A stretch of 64,000 nt of DNA from CALMEC01 sp963777565 (GCA_963777565.1 CAVZQZ010000007.1:124001-188000); one strand, 5' to 3'. Counted from the first letter of the stretch, positions 45,314 through 55,084 are shown. The notes: generated by a model from the letters alone, not told the origin. Numbers and translations are program-made.

Positions 45314-45694
45314 GAGCCCGAACCAGGATAGTTCCGTCGCCATCGCCCGCCAACAATCGCCGCCGAGACCCGCGCAACGCGAACGCCCTTAACAGGCGGG
45401 TTCGGGAGCGGGGGGATTCGAACCTGCGACTTCGGGTTCCGAGCCCGCGCCACCCTATTCGCGCTCTTGCTTCGGGCCGCAAATCCCGATCAGCAAGCGG
45501 ATCACCTACTCCTGCTCTGAAGTTGTCTCGGTGTTTGAAGTGCGTCGGCGCGCGAACGTCGTGGTTTCACGGGGCCAGAGCGGGCCACGGCACGGTACGA
45601 GAGGGGACCGCCTCCTCTCCGAGGCCTGCGGTGATCAAGAGCCCGGTCCACGGGAATACGCAGATCTTTCACGCGGCGGCTGACGGGTACCTGC
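45314..45694. other. gene-less spacer containing a tRNA-like relic
   Basis: About 380 nt between the BTAD gene and cydB. The first part has the BTAD promoter, then a degenerate tRNA-like sequence (45403-45473), then ~220 nt in which I recognise nothing. A 84-codon plus-strand frame (45523-45777) runs into cydB antisense and is not supported. Confidence 0.5.
45403..45473 (-). pseudogene. degenerate tRNA-like sequence, anticodon loop reads CGG (Pro-like)
   Basis: On the minus strand: a D-arm-like GCGC stem around a GG-containing loop (45464-45447), an anticodon stem with loop CTCGGAA (45443-45437; anticodon CGG, T before it and A after it), a T-loop TTCGAAT (45422-45416), and a 3' acceptor-like CGCTCCC followed by G (45410-45403). 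Faults: two mismatches in the T stem (GCAGG against CCCCC), a one-base-short variable loop, and no 5' partner GGGAGCG. It is therefore a decayed tRNA or an integration scar, not a working tRNA. Confidence 0.4.
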
Positions 45695-46699
45695 CTACTC
45701 CTCCTCGAGCCGGCTGCGCTGATCGAGCCGGAAGAGCAGGAAGAGCGAGGGGATCACGAGGACGATCGCCACGATGAACACGACGAGGACCCAGTCGAGG
45801 GTCGTCGCGTCGCCGGCTGCGGCGTCGACGGTGAGGGTCTCCGGCAACATGTAGGGCCATTGGGCGACGCCCCAGGCGCCGATCACGGCGGCGACGGTGG
45901 CGGCCGCCAGGATCCGGGTGCCGCGCGGGCGGCCGAGAGCCAGGAGCACGAGGACGGCGATCCCGCACGCGGCGGAGACAAGCACGAGCGGGAGGGCCTC
46001 GCCGGTGAGACGGTCGTACGTGCGGGTCGCGTCGGAGCGCAGGACCAGGATCCCCACCACGGCCAGGGCCCCGGCCGCGACGCCGGCCCCCAGGGCGCGG
46101 CGGGTGAAGTAGCGCTCCAGGTCGGCGTCGCCGAGGTGGCGGGCGTCGACGATCAGGTACACCGCGGCGAGGTAGGCGCAGATGGCGACCGCGAAAGCGC
46201 CCACTGCGATGCCGCTCGGGTTGAGCCAGCTCGTCCAGAGGTCGCCGGCCGAGTTGCCGGGCGGCACGCGCCCCGAGGCGACCCCCCCGAGGACGGCACC
46301 CAGGAAGAAGGGCGTGAGCACCGACGCGAGGGCGAACGTGGCCCCGTAGACGCGGCGCACCCCGAGTCGGGTGGAGACCTTGCGGAAGGCGAACCCGGAC
46401 CCGCGCAGCACGATGCCCAGAGCGGCCAGGGTCAGCGGGATGACCAGGGTGGAGAAGATGGCCGAGTATGCCGGCGGGAAGGCCGTCCAGAGCACAACGA
46501 TGCAGAAGATGAGCCAGACGTGGTTCGCTTCCCACACGGGCCCGATGGAGCGGTCGATGAGCGCTCGGGGCCGCTCTCCGCGCGCCGCGCCGCCGCCGGT
46601 GAGGTCCCAGAACCCGGCGCCGAAATCGGCGCCGCCCAGCAGCGCATAGAGCAGGACGCCCACCCCGAGAACGGCAAGGCAGCCGTCCACCGCGCTCAC
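45695..46699 (-). CDS. cydB: cytochrome bd quinol oxidase subunit II
   Basis: 334 residues, eight hydrophobic helices. LYALLGGADFGAGFWDLTGG is the subunit II signature (GGADFGxG), with GPVWEANHVWLIFCIVVLWT and FPPAYSAIF following. It pairs with CydA as the membrane oxidase that reduces O2 to water with quinol. The ATG overlaps the cydA stop by 4 bp (ATGA). Length is normal. No cydCD or cydX-like gene is visible in the window. Confidence 0.96.
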   Translation of the reverse strand: MSAVDGCLAVLGVGVLLYALLGGADFGAGFWDLTGGGAARGERPRALIDRSIGPVWEANHVWLIFCIVVLWTAFPPAYSAIFSTLVIPLTLAALGIVLRGSGFAFRKVSTRLGVRRVYGATFALASVLTPFFLGAVLGGVASGRVPPGNSAGDLWTSWLNPSGIAVGAFAVAICAYLAAVYLIVDARHLGDADLERYFTRRALGAGVAAGALAVVGILVLRSDATRTYDRLTGEALPLVLVSAACGIAVLVLLALGRPRGTRILAAATVAAVIGAWGVAQWPYMLPETLTVDAAAGDATTLDWVLVVFIVAIVLVIPSLFLLFRLDQRSRLEEE

Positions 46700-48138
46700 G
46701 GCGCCACCTTGTGGCCCGGTGCGGGGGGCGGGACGCCCTCACGGGGGCCGTAGGGCACCGCCGAGTCAGCCAGGTCACCTTCGCGCCAGCGGCGGGTCAT
46801 CCCGCGGATCACCAGCACAGACGCCACGGCGAGAAGGGTGTAGAGCACGACGATCGAGCTGAGGGAGGTCCACACCAGGGCCGCCGAGGCATTGGTGACC
46901 GCGTCCTGGGTACGGAGGATCTCGTACACCACCCACGGCTGACGCCCCACCTCGGTCACGACCCAGCCCGCCTCCAAGGCGAGGTACGCCGCGATCGGGG
47001 CGATGGCCGCGGCGCGCAGGAACCACGTGCTGTTCACGATCGCCGCCCGGCGGCGCCACCACAGCACAAAGAACCAGAGGGCCAGGAACAAGAGGGCCGT
47101 CCCGAGACCGACCATCGTGTCCCAGGCGAGGTGGACGATGTTGGTGGCGGCAACGGTGGGGCGGTCCTCGGGAGGGACCGAGTCCAGGCCAGTGACCACG
47201 GTGGAGGTCCCCGTCGACGGATCGCTCAGCCACGAGGCGAGACCGGGGATCTCCAGGCCGCCGCTGACCGTGCCATCGTCGTTGAGGTGACCGAGCAGGA
47301 TCTCGGGTTTGTCGGGCCCGGTGGTGGTGTTGAGCTCGAGGGCGGCGAACTTGATCGGCTGGTCGTCGTAGATGGCCCGCGCGACCACGTCGCCCACGAA
47401 CATCTGGATCGGGATCGCGATCGCGGCGGCGGTGAAGGGCAGCAGGAACCCGAGGCGGTGGTAGCGATCGCGCCGCCCGCGGAGCATGCCGACGGCGTAG
47501 ACCGACGACACCAGGAACCCCGCGCAGACGAACGCCGCGACGTACATGTGGGGGAACGTGTAGCCGACCGCGCCGTTGAAGATGACCGACCAGACGTCGA
47601 CGCTGGTTACCTCACCCGCGGCGTTCATGGTGAAGCCCCCGGGCTGGTTCATCCACGAGTTGGCCGACAGCACCATGAATGCCCCGCCGAGCCCGCAGAG
47701 AGGGATCGGCACGCCGCTCCAGAAGTGGGCCCAGGGGCTCAAGCGCTTCCATCCGAAGATGTAGATCGAGATGAAGATGGCCTCGAGAAAGAAGAAGATC
47801 CCCTCCAGCGCGAACGGCAGGCCGATCACGTCGCCGAAGCGGTCGAACATCCCCGGCCAGAGCATCCCCATCTCGAAGCTCAGCACCGTCCCCGTGACCG
47901 CCCCCACGGCGAACGTGACGGCGGCGACCTTCGACCACCGCTCGGCCAGCCGCATGAAGTCCGCGTCGTCCCTGCGGAGCCCCAGATGGTTGGCGATCAG
48001 CATGAGGAGCGGGAACACCACGCCGAGGGGCACCAGGATGATGTGGAAGCCCAGGGTGAGCGCCATCTGCGTCCGCGCGGGCAGAAGCTGATCGGGCATC
48101 TGCCCGATTGCCGCCACCAACGTGTGCGCCGCGCTCAT
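46696..48138 (-). CDS. cydA: cytochrome bd quinol oxidase subunit I
   Basis: 480 residues. Heme ligand regions are visible: LGFHIILVPLGVVFPLLML (heme b595 His region), FEMGMLWPGMFDRFGDVIGL (conserved Glu), and NSWMNQPGGFTMNAAGEVTS. The Q-loop is short, and GRQPWVVYEILRTQDAVT is the conserved distal block. This is the short-Q-loop type, which includes the cyanide-insensitive-like enzymes. ATG 48138 is preferred over TTG 48147. It lies ~118 nt downstream of the GMC gene and, with ndh, completes a plausible NADH-quinone-oxygen chain. Confidence 0.96.
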   Translation of the reverse strand: MSAAHTLVAAIGQMPDQLLPARTQMALTLGFHIILVPLGVVFPLLMLIANHLGLRRDDADFMRLAERWSKVAAVTFAVGAVTGTVLSFEMGMLWPGMFDRFGDVIGLPFALEGIFFFLEAIFISIYIFGWKRLSPWAHFWSGVPIPLCGLGGAFMVLSANSWMNQPGGFTMNAAGEVTSVDVWSVIFNGAVGYTFPHMYVAAFVCAGFLVSSVYAVGMLRGRRDRYHRLGFLLPFTAAAIAIPIQMFVGDVVARAIYDDQPIKFAALELNTTTGPDKPEILLGHLNDDGTVSGGLEIPGLASWLSDPSTGTSTVVTGLDSVPPEDRPTVAATNIVHLAWDTMVGLGTALLFLALWFFVLWWRRRAAIVNSTWFLRAAAIAPIAAYLALEAGWVVTEVGRQPWVVYEILRTQDAVTNASAALVWTSLSSIVVLYTLLAVASVLVIRGMTRRWREGDLADSAVPYGPREGVPPPAPGHKVAP

Positions 48139-48256
48139 CAGTCCCAAACCCCCTGGACCGCGCCCGAACGTCGGTTGGACACACTATGCGGAGCGACCCG
48201 CGCGACACGCCGTGGATTGGCACAGGCCATGACGCCGGGCGCCTCCGCCCCCACCC

Positions 48257-49821
48257 TCAGGCCACCCGTTGTGCGATCAGCTCGCCGACGCGTATGGCAT
48301 TGGCCATCGCCGTGAGGGCCGGGTTCACCGCGCCGATGCTCGGGAAGAAGCTCGTGTCGACCACGTAGAGGTTGTCGAGCTCGTGGGCCTTGCAGTTCAC
48401 GTCGAGGACCGAGGTAGCCGGGTCGGTGCCGAAGCGGCACGTCCCGGCCTGGTGCGCACAGCCCGCGACCGGGATGCTCATGTGCATGTAGAAGTTCTTG
48501 GCGAGGACGTGGTGCTCGGCCATCCCGACGTGGTTCAGGATCTTCTTGAGCTCCGCGTAGAGGCGGTCCGCCTCCCGTCGTTGGTCGATGCGTAGGCGAG
48601 GCTGGACGTTGCCGTCGCGCGTCGAGGCGTCACCCGGTTGTCGGGGCGCGGCAGGTCCTCGGTGGTGAGCCAGAAGTCGACGGCGTGCCTGGCCGTGTCC
48701 CGGAGCGCGCAGTCGCGGGGCGAGCTTGGTCAGCGCGGGCTCCTCGCCCCGCGTCGCCTCCGCGTTGCGACTTGCCGACCATCTGGATGTTGCCGAGCGG
48801 ATAGTCGTAGTCCGTCGGCGCCGAAGTAGAAGTCGTTGAGCCCGAGCGTCTTCTGGAACACCGTGTCGTTCGGCTCCTTGGAGAGCGCGACGACCGCCTT
48901 GCTGTTGTGGAACATGTAGTTGCGTCCCACCTGGTCCGAGCCGTTGGCGAGCCCGGTCGGGTGCCGGTCGCTCGCCGACATGAGCAGGAGCTTGGCCGTG
49001 TTCGCCGCGCCCGCGGAGAGCGCCACGATGTCGGCCGCGTAGGTCTCTTCGGACCCGTTCCGGGCGACGACCACGCCGGTCACCGTGCGTCCGGCGCCGT
49101 CGGTCTCGAGCCGCACCACCTCGGCGTTGACCAGCAGCGTGACGTTGTCGCGCTCGAGCAGCGGGCCGCACCGCGATGGTCTCGGCGTCGGACTTGGCGT
49201 GCACCAGGCAGGGGTAGCCGTCGCACCAGGTGCAGCGGATGCAGGTGCTCTTGGCCCGGTCGGCCTCGTCGAGCAGGATGCCGCACGGCGCTGGAACGGG
49301 TGGTAGCCGGCGCGTGGTCAGGTCGTCGACGATGCTGCTGGATCCGCGGCTCGTGAGAGACGGCCGGCCACGGATACTGCCGGCTCCAGTGCCCCTCGGT
49401 CGGGTCCGTCGCCGTGGTTGCCGTGCACCTGGTAGAGCCACTCGGCCTTCGTGTACCACGGCTCGAAGTCGTCGTAGCCGAAGCGGCCACGCGGGCGACA
49501 CGCCGTCGACGTGGCTGCAGCTCGCCGAAGTCCTGCGGGCGCAGGCGGTACAGGGCCGCGCCGTAGAGCTTGGTCGCCCCACCGACGAAGTAGTGGACCT
49601 GCGGTTGGAACGGCTGTGCCGTCGGCGTCGTACCAGGTGTCGGGCGAGATGTAGCGCCCGTCGATGAAGACCGGCCCCGGGTCCCAGTTGTCCATCTCAC
49701 GCGGGAGGAAGTTCCCGCGCTCGAGCAGCAGGATCTTCTTGCCCGAGGGCGCGAGCGTGTGGGCGAGCGTGCCCCCGCCCGCCCCGGTCCCGATGATGAT
49801 GACGTCATAGCGCTCAGGCAC
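48257..49821 (-). pseudogene. GMC family oxidoreductase, seven or more frameshifts
   Basis: The GTG start at 49821 (GGGAGGACCACC upstream) opens PERYDVIIIGTGAGGGTLAH, the FAD dinucleotide motif of GMC flavoproteins. Conserved pieces are then spread over all three frames: QVHYFVGGATKLYGAALYRL, FGYDDFEPWYTKAEWLYQVH, KSTCIRCTWCDGYPCLVHAK, IVALSAGAANTAKLLLMSAS, and the C-terminal AGTCRFGTDP / LYVVDTSFFPSIGAVNPAL with the GMC active-site region. The corrected length is ~521 residues. Breaks are dense around 49610-49170 and 48770-48600. It lies between ndh and cydA. Confidence 0.8.
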
Positions 49822-49899
49822 GGTGGTCCTCCCTGGAGCCGGCGCCCTCGGCCCGGTCGACGCGGGGCGCATCAGCGTGGGCTCGGTCTGGAGCCCCCA

Positions 49900-51165
49900 T
49901 CAGGCCTCATCGTGATCGACGACGATTCGGCTCGCGCGCTCATGGTGGAACCCCATCCAGGTCCAGTCGACGACCGCCTTTGCCCGATCCTCGCCGGTCG
50001 AGAGGAGCGCCAGGTGGACTGCGCCCCACGCGAGCCAGGCGGCTCGGCCCTTCATCGTCCGCCCGCCGTGGAACTGAACGACCGCGGCGCCATGGCCAAT
50101 CGTGGCCATCGTGCCCTTGTCCTCGTACTCGAACGGCTTCGTGTCCTCGCCCCCGAGGGCGCGGGCCAGGTTCTCGCCGGCCCATTCGCCGGACTGGAGG
50201 GCAACCGAACCGAGCTGGGGAAGCACCCGGCCCGTCTTCGTGTCGGTGATCCACGCGATGTCGCCGACGACGTACACCTCGGGGTGTCCCTCCAGGCTGA
50301 GGTCCGGGCCGACCGGGACGCGGTTGCCGTGCTGGAGATCGACTCCGAGCGTCTGGACGATCGGGTTGGCCTGGAGGCCGGCGCCCCAGACGAGCGTGTG
50401 CGCTTTCAGCACCGTGCCGGACGACAATCCGACGCGCGTCGGCGCGACCGACGCGACCGTCTCGCCGGTGATCACCTCGACGCCGAGCTTCTGGAGCGTC
50501 TTCGCCGTGTAGACGCGCAGGTTCGACTTGAACATGGTGAACAGCTCGGGGCCGGCCTCGACGAGGATGAGCCGCGCCTTGTCCAGGGGGATGCCCGGGT
50601 AGTCCTTCGGGAAGACGTTGTGGTAGAGCTCGGCGAGCGCGCCCGCGGTCTCGACACCGGTCGCGCCGCCGCCGACGACGACGACGTCGAGCGCGCCGTC
50701 GTCCGCGAGCGCGGGCGCCTTGTCGACCGCCTCCCATTTGCGCAGGACGTGCTCCTGCAGGCGCACCGCGTCGGGGAGCGTGTACATCGGGAACGCGTGC
50801 TCCTCTGCGCCCTCGGTGCCGAAGAAGTTGACCTTGGCGCCGAACGCGAGGACGAGGTAGTCGTAGGCGAGCGGCGCGATCCCGTCGAACTGCACCTCCC
50901 GCGCCGCCAGATTGACGCCGGTGACGCCGGCCACGTGGACGGCGACGTTCGCCTGCTCGTCGAACAGATCACGCAGCGGATGCCCGACGGCCGAGGTATC
51001 GAGCAGGTCTGTCGCGACCTGGTAGAGGAGCGGCTGGAAGGTGTGGTAGTCGTGCTTGTCGACCAGCACCACGTCCACGTCGGCCTTCTTCAGCGCCCGG
51101 GCGGCGCCGAGCCCGGCGAACCCGCCGCCGAGCACAACCACGCGAGGACGGCTGCGCGACGGCAT
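49900..51165 (-). CDS. ndh: type II NADH:quinone oxidoreductase (NDH-2)
   Basis: 421 residues. PRVVVLGGGFAGLGAARALK is the FAD motif and LDVVVVGGGATGVETAGALA the NADH motif. DYHTFQPLLYQVATDLLDTS and VVGDIAWITD near the C-terminus are NDH-2 blocks; the PQLGSVALQSGEWAGENLAR segment is also typical. It passes electrons from NADH to quinone without pumping protons. ATG 51165 is chosen because it is preceded by GGGAGG and the FAD motif starts 8 residues later. A longer in-frame extension (to 51246) is low-complexity. It heads the ndh-GMC-cydAB group. Confidence 0.92.
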   Translation of the reverse strand: MPSRSRPRVVVLGGGFAGLGAARALKKADVDVVLVDKHDYHTFQPLLYQVATDLLDTSAVGHPLRDLFDEQANVAVHVAGVTGVNLAAREVQFDGIAPLAYDYLVLAFGAKVNFFGTEGAEEHAFPMYTLPDAVRLQEHVLRKWEAVDKAPALADDGALDVVVVGGGATGVETAGALAELYHNVFPKDYPGIPLDKARLILVEAGPELFTMFKSNLRVYTAKTLQKLGVEVITGETVASVAPTRVGLSSGTVLKAHTLVWGAGLQANPIVQTLGVDLQHGNRVPVGPDLSLEGHPEVYVVGDIAWITDTKTGRVLPQLGSVALQSGEWAGENLARALGGEDTKPFEYEDKGTMATIGHGAAVVQFHGGRTMKGRAAWLAWGAVHLALLSTGEDRAKAVVDWTWMGFHHERASRIVVDHDEA

Positions 51166-51623
51166 CAGCGGAGCCTCCCCAGAATGCGGTGCTCGACCCG
51201 GCTCGTCGAGTTGTGCGGGAGCTTGACGCCGAGGTCGATCAACCACCTCCGAGGTCGCGCTCCGCCGGGCTGCGGTCCGCCCAGGAAATGGCGGAGAAGG
51301 ACCCGATCTCGATCTGGAATGTCGAATCCGTCGGCCATGTTGTCCGTGCCCGTCGCTTCAAGCGTGACTTCTACACGCCGGGACGCTCCGCGGTTGCGCC
51401 GGCACGACAGTGTCACCTGTGATCAAAGGCGTCAAGATGATGGAAGACGCCGTCGAGTGCCGGCACCGCTGCGATCCGGTGACGGTCCGATCAGCCTTCC
51501 AGACGACGTTCGATTCGGGGTGAGCGCCGGGCAGCTCCTCGCGTTATCGTCCCCCGGCTAGGCTTCTCGGGAATCAGGGCGCGCGGCGGACCGCATCACG
51601 CTGACGACCAGGGAGGCGGAGAG
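51166..51623. other. 458-nt divergent spacer without a supported gene
   Basis: Between ndh (minus) and zwf (plus). Frames of 77-83 codons exist on both strands but match nothing and lack ribosome sites. Expected to hold the two promoters; no clear -35/-10 pair is visible to me. Confidence 0.4.
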
Positions 51624-53021
51624 GTGACGACACAGACTGCACAACCGGCGGACGTTCTCGTGGTCTTCGGCATCACGGGTGACCTCGCACGTGTGATGAC
51701 GTTCCGATCGCTGTACCGGCTCGAGGCGCGCGGGCTGCTGTCGAGCCCGATCGTCGGCGTGGCGGTCGACGACTGGACGGTCGAGCAACTGATCGCCCGG
51801 GCCCGCGAATCGATCATCGGGACCGGGGAGCAACTCGACGAGGGGGTCTTCGCGCGCTTCGCCGCCAGACTGGCGTACGTCAGCGGCGACTTCGCGGACG
51901 CGGCGACGTACGAGCGCGTCAAGGAGGCGATCGCGGGGGCGAGCCACCCCGTCTTCTATCTCGAGATCCCGCCGTTCCTCTTCGGGCGCACCGTCAAGGG
52001 ACTCCACGATGCCGGATTGACCCGCAACGCGCGTGTCGTGATCGAGAAGCCCTTCGGACACGACCTCGACTCCGCGCGCGCCCTCGCGGCGGAGCTCCAC
52101 GGGTACCTCGACGAAAGCCAGATCTTCCGGATCGACCACTACCTCGGGAAGATGGGCCTCGAGGAGATCCTCTTCCTCCGTTTCGCCAACAGGATGCTCG
52201 AGCCGGTCTGGAACCGCGCCCACGTCGAGTCGGTGCAGATCACGATGGCGGAGAGCTTCGGCGTCGAGGATCGCGGCCACTTCTACGACCCAGTCGGCGC
52301 GCTGCGCGACGTCGTCGTCAACCACCTGATGCAGGTCGTCGCCGCCGCGGCGATGGAGCTGCCGGCGGGTGGCGACCCGCAGGCGATCAAGGACGCGCAG
52401 GTGGCGCTCTTCCGGGCCATCGCAACCGCCGACCCCGCGCACTACGTTCGGGGCCAGTACGACGGCTACCTCTCGGTCGACGGCGTCGCACCGGGGTCAA
52501 CGACGGAGACGTTCGCCGCCCTGCGCCTCAACATCGAGAACGGGCGCTGGTCGGGGGTCCCATTCTTCATCCGCACCGGCAAGCACCTCGCGGTCACGCA
52601 GACCGAGGCGCGGGTCGTCTTCAAAGAGCCGCCGCGGCTCGGATTCGGGATCCGCGACCCCGAGGCCGAGCCGGGCCAGCTCGTCATCAAGCTCGACCCA
52701 TCGACCGGCGTTCAGGTCACGCTCGACGCGCGCCGCGCGGATGCGGTCAAGGCCGAGCCGATCACCCTCGAGATGGAGTTCGCGTCAGAGGGCGGTGAGG
52801 GCCCGACGCCCTACGAGGTCCTGCTGCACTCCGCCATCGTCGGGAAGAGCGTGCGCTTCTCGCGTCAGGACGCAGTGGAGGAGGCCTGGCGGGTCATGCA
52901 GCCGCTGCTGGACGCACCGCCTCCCGTGCACCCCTACGCGAAGGGGTCGTGGGGTCCGGACGCCGCCCACGCGCTCGTCGCCGGACACGGCCGCTGGCAC
53001 GGGCCCTGGGTGGCGGCGTAG
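51624..53021 (+). CDS. zwf: glucose-6-phosphate 1-dehydrogenase
   Basis: 465 residues. It oxidises glucose 6-phosphate to 6-phosphogluconolactone with NADP+ in the pentose phosphate pathway. VVFGITGDLARVMTFRSLYR is the coenzyme motif (usual GASGDLAKK), VVIEKPFGHDLDSARAL the EKPxG block and IFRIDHYLGKMGLEEILFLR the active-site signature with the catalytic His/Lys. The GTG start follows GGAGGCGGAGAG. The family's usual GASGDL is GITGDL here, which occurs in some actinobacterial homologues. Confidence 0.95.
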   Translation: MTTQTAQPADVLVVFGITGDLARVMTFRSLYRLEARGLLSSPIVGVAVDDWTVEQLIARARESIIGTGEQLDEGVFARFAARLAYVSGDFADAATYERVKEAIAGASHPVFYLEIPPFLFGRTVKGLHDAGLTRNARVVIEKPFGHDLDSARALAAELHGYLDESQIFRIDHYLGKMGLEEILFLRFANRMLEPVWNRAHVESVQITMAESFGVEDRGHFYDPVGALRDVVVNHLMQVVAAAAMELPAGGDPQAIKDAQVALFRAIATADPAHYVRGQYDGYLSVDGVAPGSTTETFAALRLNIENGRWSGVPFFIRTGKHLAVTQTEARVVFKEPPRLGFGIRDPEAEPGQLVIKLDPSTGVQVTLDARRADAVKAEPITLEMEFASEGGEGPTPYEVLLHSAIVGKSVRFSRQDAVEEAWRVMQPLLDAPPPVHPYAKGSWGPDAAHALVAGHGRWHGPWVAA

Positions 53022-53099
53022 CCGAAGCAGCGTCGTCGCCTGCACCGCCCGCACCCCCATGATCGATCTCCGCTGGGGCCGCTACGAGTTGGTCTACCC

Positions 53100-54998
53100 T
53101 TACGAGAGTTCCTCGAGCCGCTCCCCGAGGATGATCCGAGCGGCGGCCTCGATCAGGGCGAGGTGGGAGAACGCTTGCGGGAAGTTGCCGAGGTGACGGG
53201 CGCTCTCGGTCTCGAACTCCTCCGCGTACAGCCCCAGCGGGGATGCGATCCGCAGGAGCCGCTCCATCATGGCCCGGGCACGAGCGTTCTCGCCGATGAC
53301 CGCGAGCGCTGAGACCAGCCAGAACGAGCAGATGAGGAACGATCCTTCCTTGCCGGAGAGGCCGTCGTCGGTCTCGTCGGTTCGGTAGCGCAGAACGAAG
53401 CCGTGATCGGTGAGCTCCTCGGCGACCGCCATCACGGTCGCGTGCAGGCGCTCGTCCGTCCCCGGCAGGAACCCGAAGATCGCCGCCAGCAGCGTCGAGG
53501 CATCCAGCGAGTCCGTTCCGTAGTGCTGGCGCAGGACGCCGCGCTTCGAGACGCCGTGCTCGAGGATGTCGGCGCGGATCTCCTCCGCGGTCGCGCGCCA
53601 GGCCTCCTGCCGTGTCGGGTCGCCGCGGATCTCCGCGAGCTTCGCCGCCCGGTCGAACGCAACCCAGCACATCAGCTTCGACGAGACGTAGTGCTGGGGC
53701 GCCCCCCGCGCTTCCCAGATCCCCTGGTCCGCTTCGCGCCAGACCTTGGTGGCGCACTCCACCTGCGTCTCGACGATGGGCCACAGCCGGCGCGGCAGCC
53801 GTTCGCTGCGGCGGGTGTGCAGCAGGATCGAGTCGAGCACCGCGCCGTAGACGTCGTTCTGGCGCTGGTCGAAGGCGCCGTTGCCGATCCGCACCGGTCG
53901 GGCTCCCGCGTATCCGGACAGGTCGTCCCGCGTGGACTCGGTCAGGTCGCGGCGGCCGTCGATCCCGTACATGATCTGCAGGGAGCCGTCCTCGGTCGGT
54001 TCGAGGTCGGCGACGAACTGCATGAACTCGTCGGCCTCCCAGTCGAGATTGAGCCAGTGCAGCGCCTGCAGGGTGAACGTGGAGTCACGCATCCACGCGT
54101 AGCGGTAGTCCCAATTGCGCTCCCCGCCCGGGGTCTCCGGCAGCGAGGTGGTCAGCGCCGCCACCGTGGCGCCGGTGGGCATGTACGTCAGGCCCTTGAT
54201 CGCGAGCGCCGAGCGTTGGATCTGGTCCCCAAAGCGGTGGTCGGGCAGGCGCGCCCGCCCCAGCCAGGCGCGCCAGAAGCGGGTGGTGGCCGCGATCCTC
54301 GCCTCCGCCTCGCCCGCGTCCTGCGGGACGGCAAGCCCCTCGGCCCACGAGAGCGCGCAGTACGCCCGCTCGCCCGGGCCCAGCACGTGCCGGGCCCTGA
54401 CGCGGGTCCCTTCGATTCCGAGCGCCAGGTCCGACCGCAGACGGATGGTCTGGCCTGCGCCCGTCGCGTCGGCTGCCAGGCGGTCACCGTCGACCAGCGT
54501 CCACGTGGCCTCTGTACGTCCGTAGTCGAACACGGGCTCGCACACGATGTCGATCTCGACCCGACCCTCGATGCACTCGACCGTCCGCACCAGCGTGTGG
54601 TCGGCGTCGTCGTCCGCGGGCGGGCGCGTGTGCGGTGTGATCTCGTCCTCGTGATTCCATGGCCCCATCGTCAACGCGTCGCGAACGACGACCCATCCGG
54701 AGGGCGTCTTCCACGTCGTCACGAGCACGTTCGTCCCGGGCTCGTAGGCGCGCGCGGACGGATGGTTGATGCCGAAGGGCCCGAACTGGAAGAAGCCCGC
54801 CTGGCGGTCGAGCAGGCTGGCGAAGACGCTCGGCGAGTCGAAGCGCGGCACGCACAGCCAATCGATCGACCCGTCTGGGGCGACGAGTGCCCCCGTGTGG
54901 CAGTTCGAGAGGAACGCATAGTCGGCGATCGGCGGGAACGGCGACGGCGCGGTCGCGCTCCGCGGGCCTGGCTCGGCACTCGGCGACGGCGGGCTCAC
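53100..54998 (-). CDS. glycoside hydrolase family 15 (glucoamylase / trehalase type)
   Basis: 632 residues. The N-terminal beta-sandwich starts PPIADYAFLSNCHTGALVAP and DGSIDWLCVPRFDSPSVFAS, the hallmark of bacterial GH15. The (alpha/alpha)6 barrel has GGERNWDYRYAWMRDSTFTL, EADQGIWEARGAPQHYVSSK (general-acid Glu region) and GKEGSFLICSFWLVSAL (general-base Glu region). Similar actinobacterial proteins hydrolyse trehalose; glucoamylase activity is the alternative. The GTG at 54998 is inside the stop of a 29-codon ORF (GTGA), so translation is coupled. It converges with zwf (78 nt apart). Confidence 0.92.
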   Translation of the reverse strand: MSPPSPSAEPGPRSATAPSPFPPIADYAFLSNCHTGALVAPDGSIDWLCVPRFDSPSVFASLLDRQAGFFQFGPFGINHPSARAYEPGTNVLVTTWKTPSGWVVVRDALTMGPWNHEDEITPHTRPPADDDADHTLVRTVECIEGRVEIDIVCEPVFDYGRTEATWTLVDGDRLAADATGAGQTIRLRSDLALGIEGTRVRARHVLGPGERAYCALSWAEGLAVPQDAGEAEARIAATTRFWRAWLGRARLPDHRFGDQIQRSALAIKGLTYMPTGATVAALTTSLPETPGGERNWDYRYAWMRDSTFTLQALHWLNLDWEADEFMQFVADLEPTEDGSLQIMYGIDGRRDLTESTRDDLSGYAGARPVRIGNGAFDQRQNDVYGAVLDSILLHTRRSERLPRRLWPIVETQVECATKVWREADQGIWEARGAPQHYVSSKLMCWVAFDRAAKLAEIRGDPTRQEAWRATAEEIRADILEHGVSKRGVLRQHYGTDSLDASTLLAAIFGFLPGTDERLHATVMAVAEELTDHGFVLRYRTDETDDGLSGKEGSFLICSFWLVSALAVIGENARARAMMERLLRIASPLGLYAEEFETESARHLGNFPQAFSHLALIEAAARIILGERLEELS

Positions 54999-55084
54999 GA
55001 CCAGACCCCGGGGGGCGTGAACGCGACGGCAGGGAGGATGCTCCACCCGGTCGCAGGCCGGTCCTCGTCGATGTCGGTGGACAT
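54995..55084 (-). CDS. 29-residue ORF translationally coupled to the GH15 gene
   Basis: An ATG at 55084, preceded by GAAAGGAG with 6-nt spacing, opens a 29-codon frame (MSTDIDEDRPATGWSILPAV..., ending PPGVWS) whose TGA overlaps the GH15 GTG start (GTGA). The GH15 start itself has no ribosome site, so ribosomes are probably delivered by this ORF. It resembles no family. It may be a leader peptide or a separate small protein with a role of its own. Confidence 0.6.
   Translation of the reverse strand: MSTDIDEDRPATGWSILPAVAFTPPGVWS

Noticed and set aside
51189..51422. 77-codon plus-strand ORF between ndh and zwf
   Set aside because: No match, no ribosome site, and an equally long open frame lies on the opposite strand.
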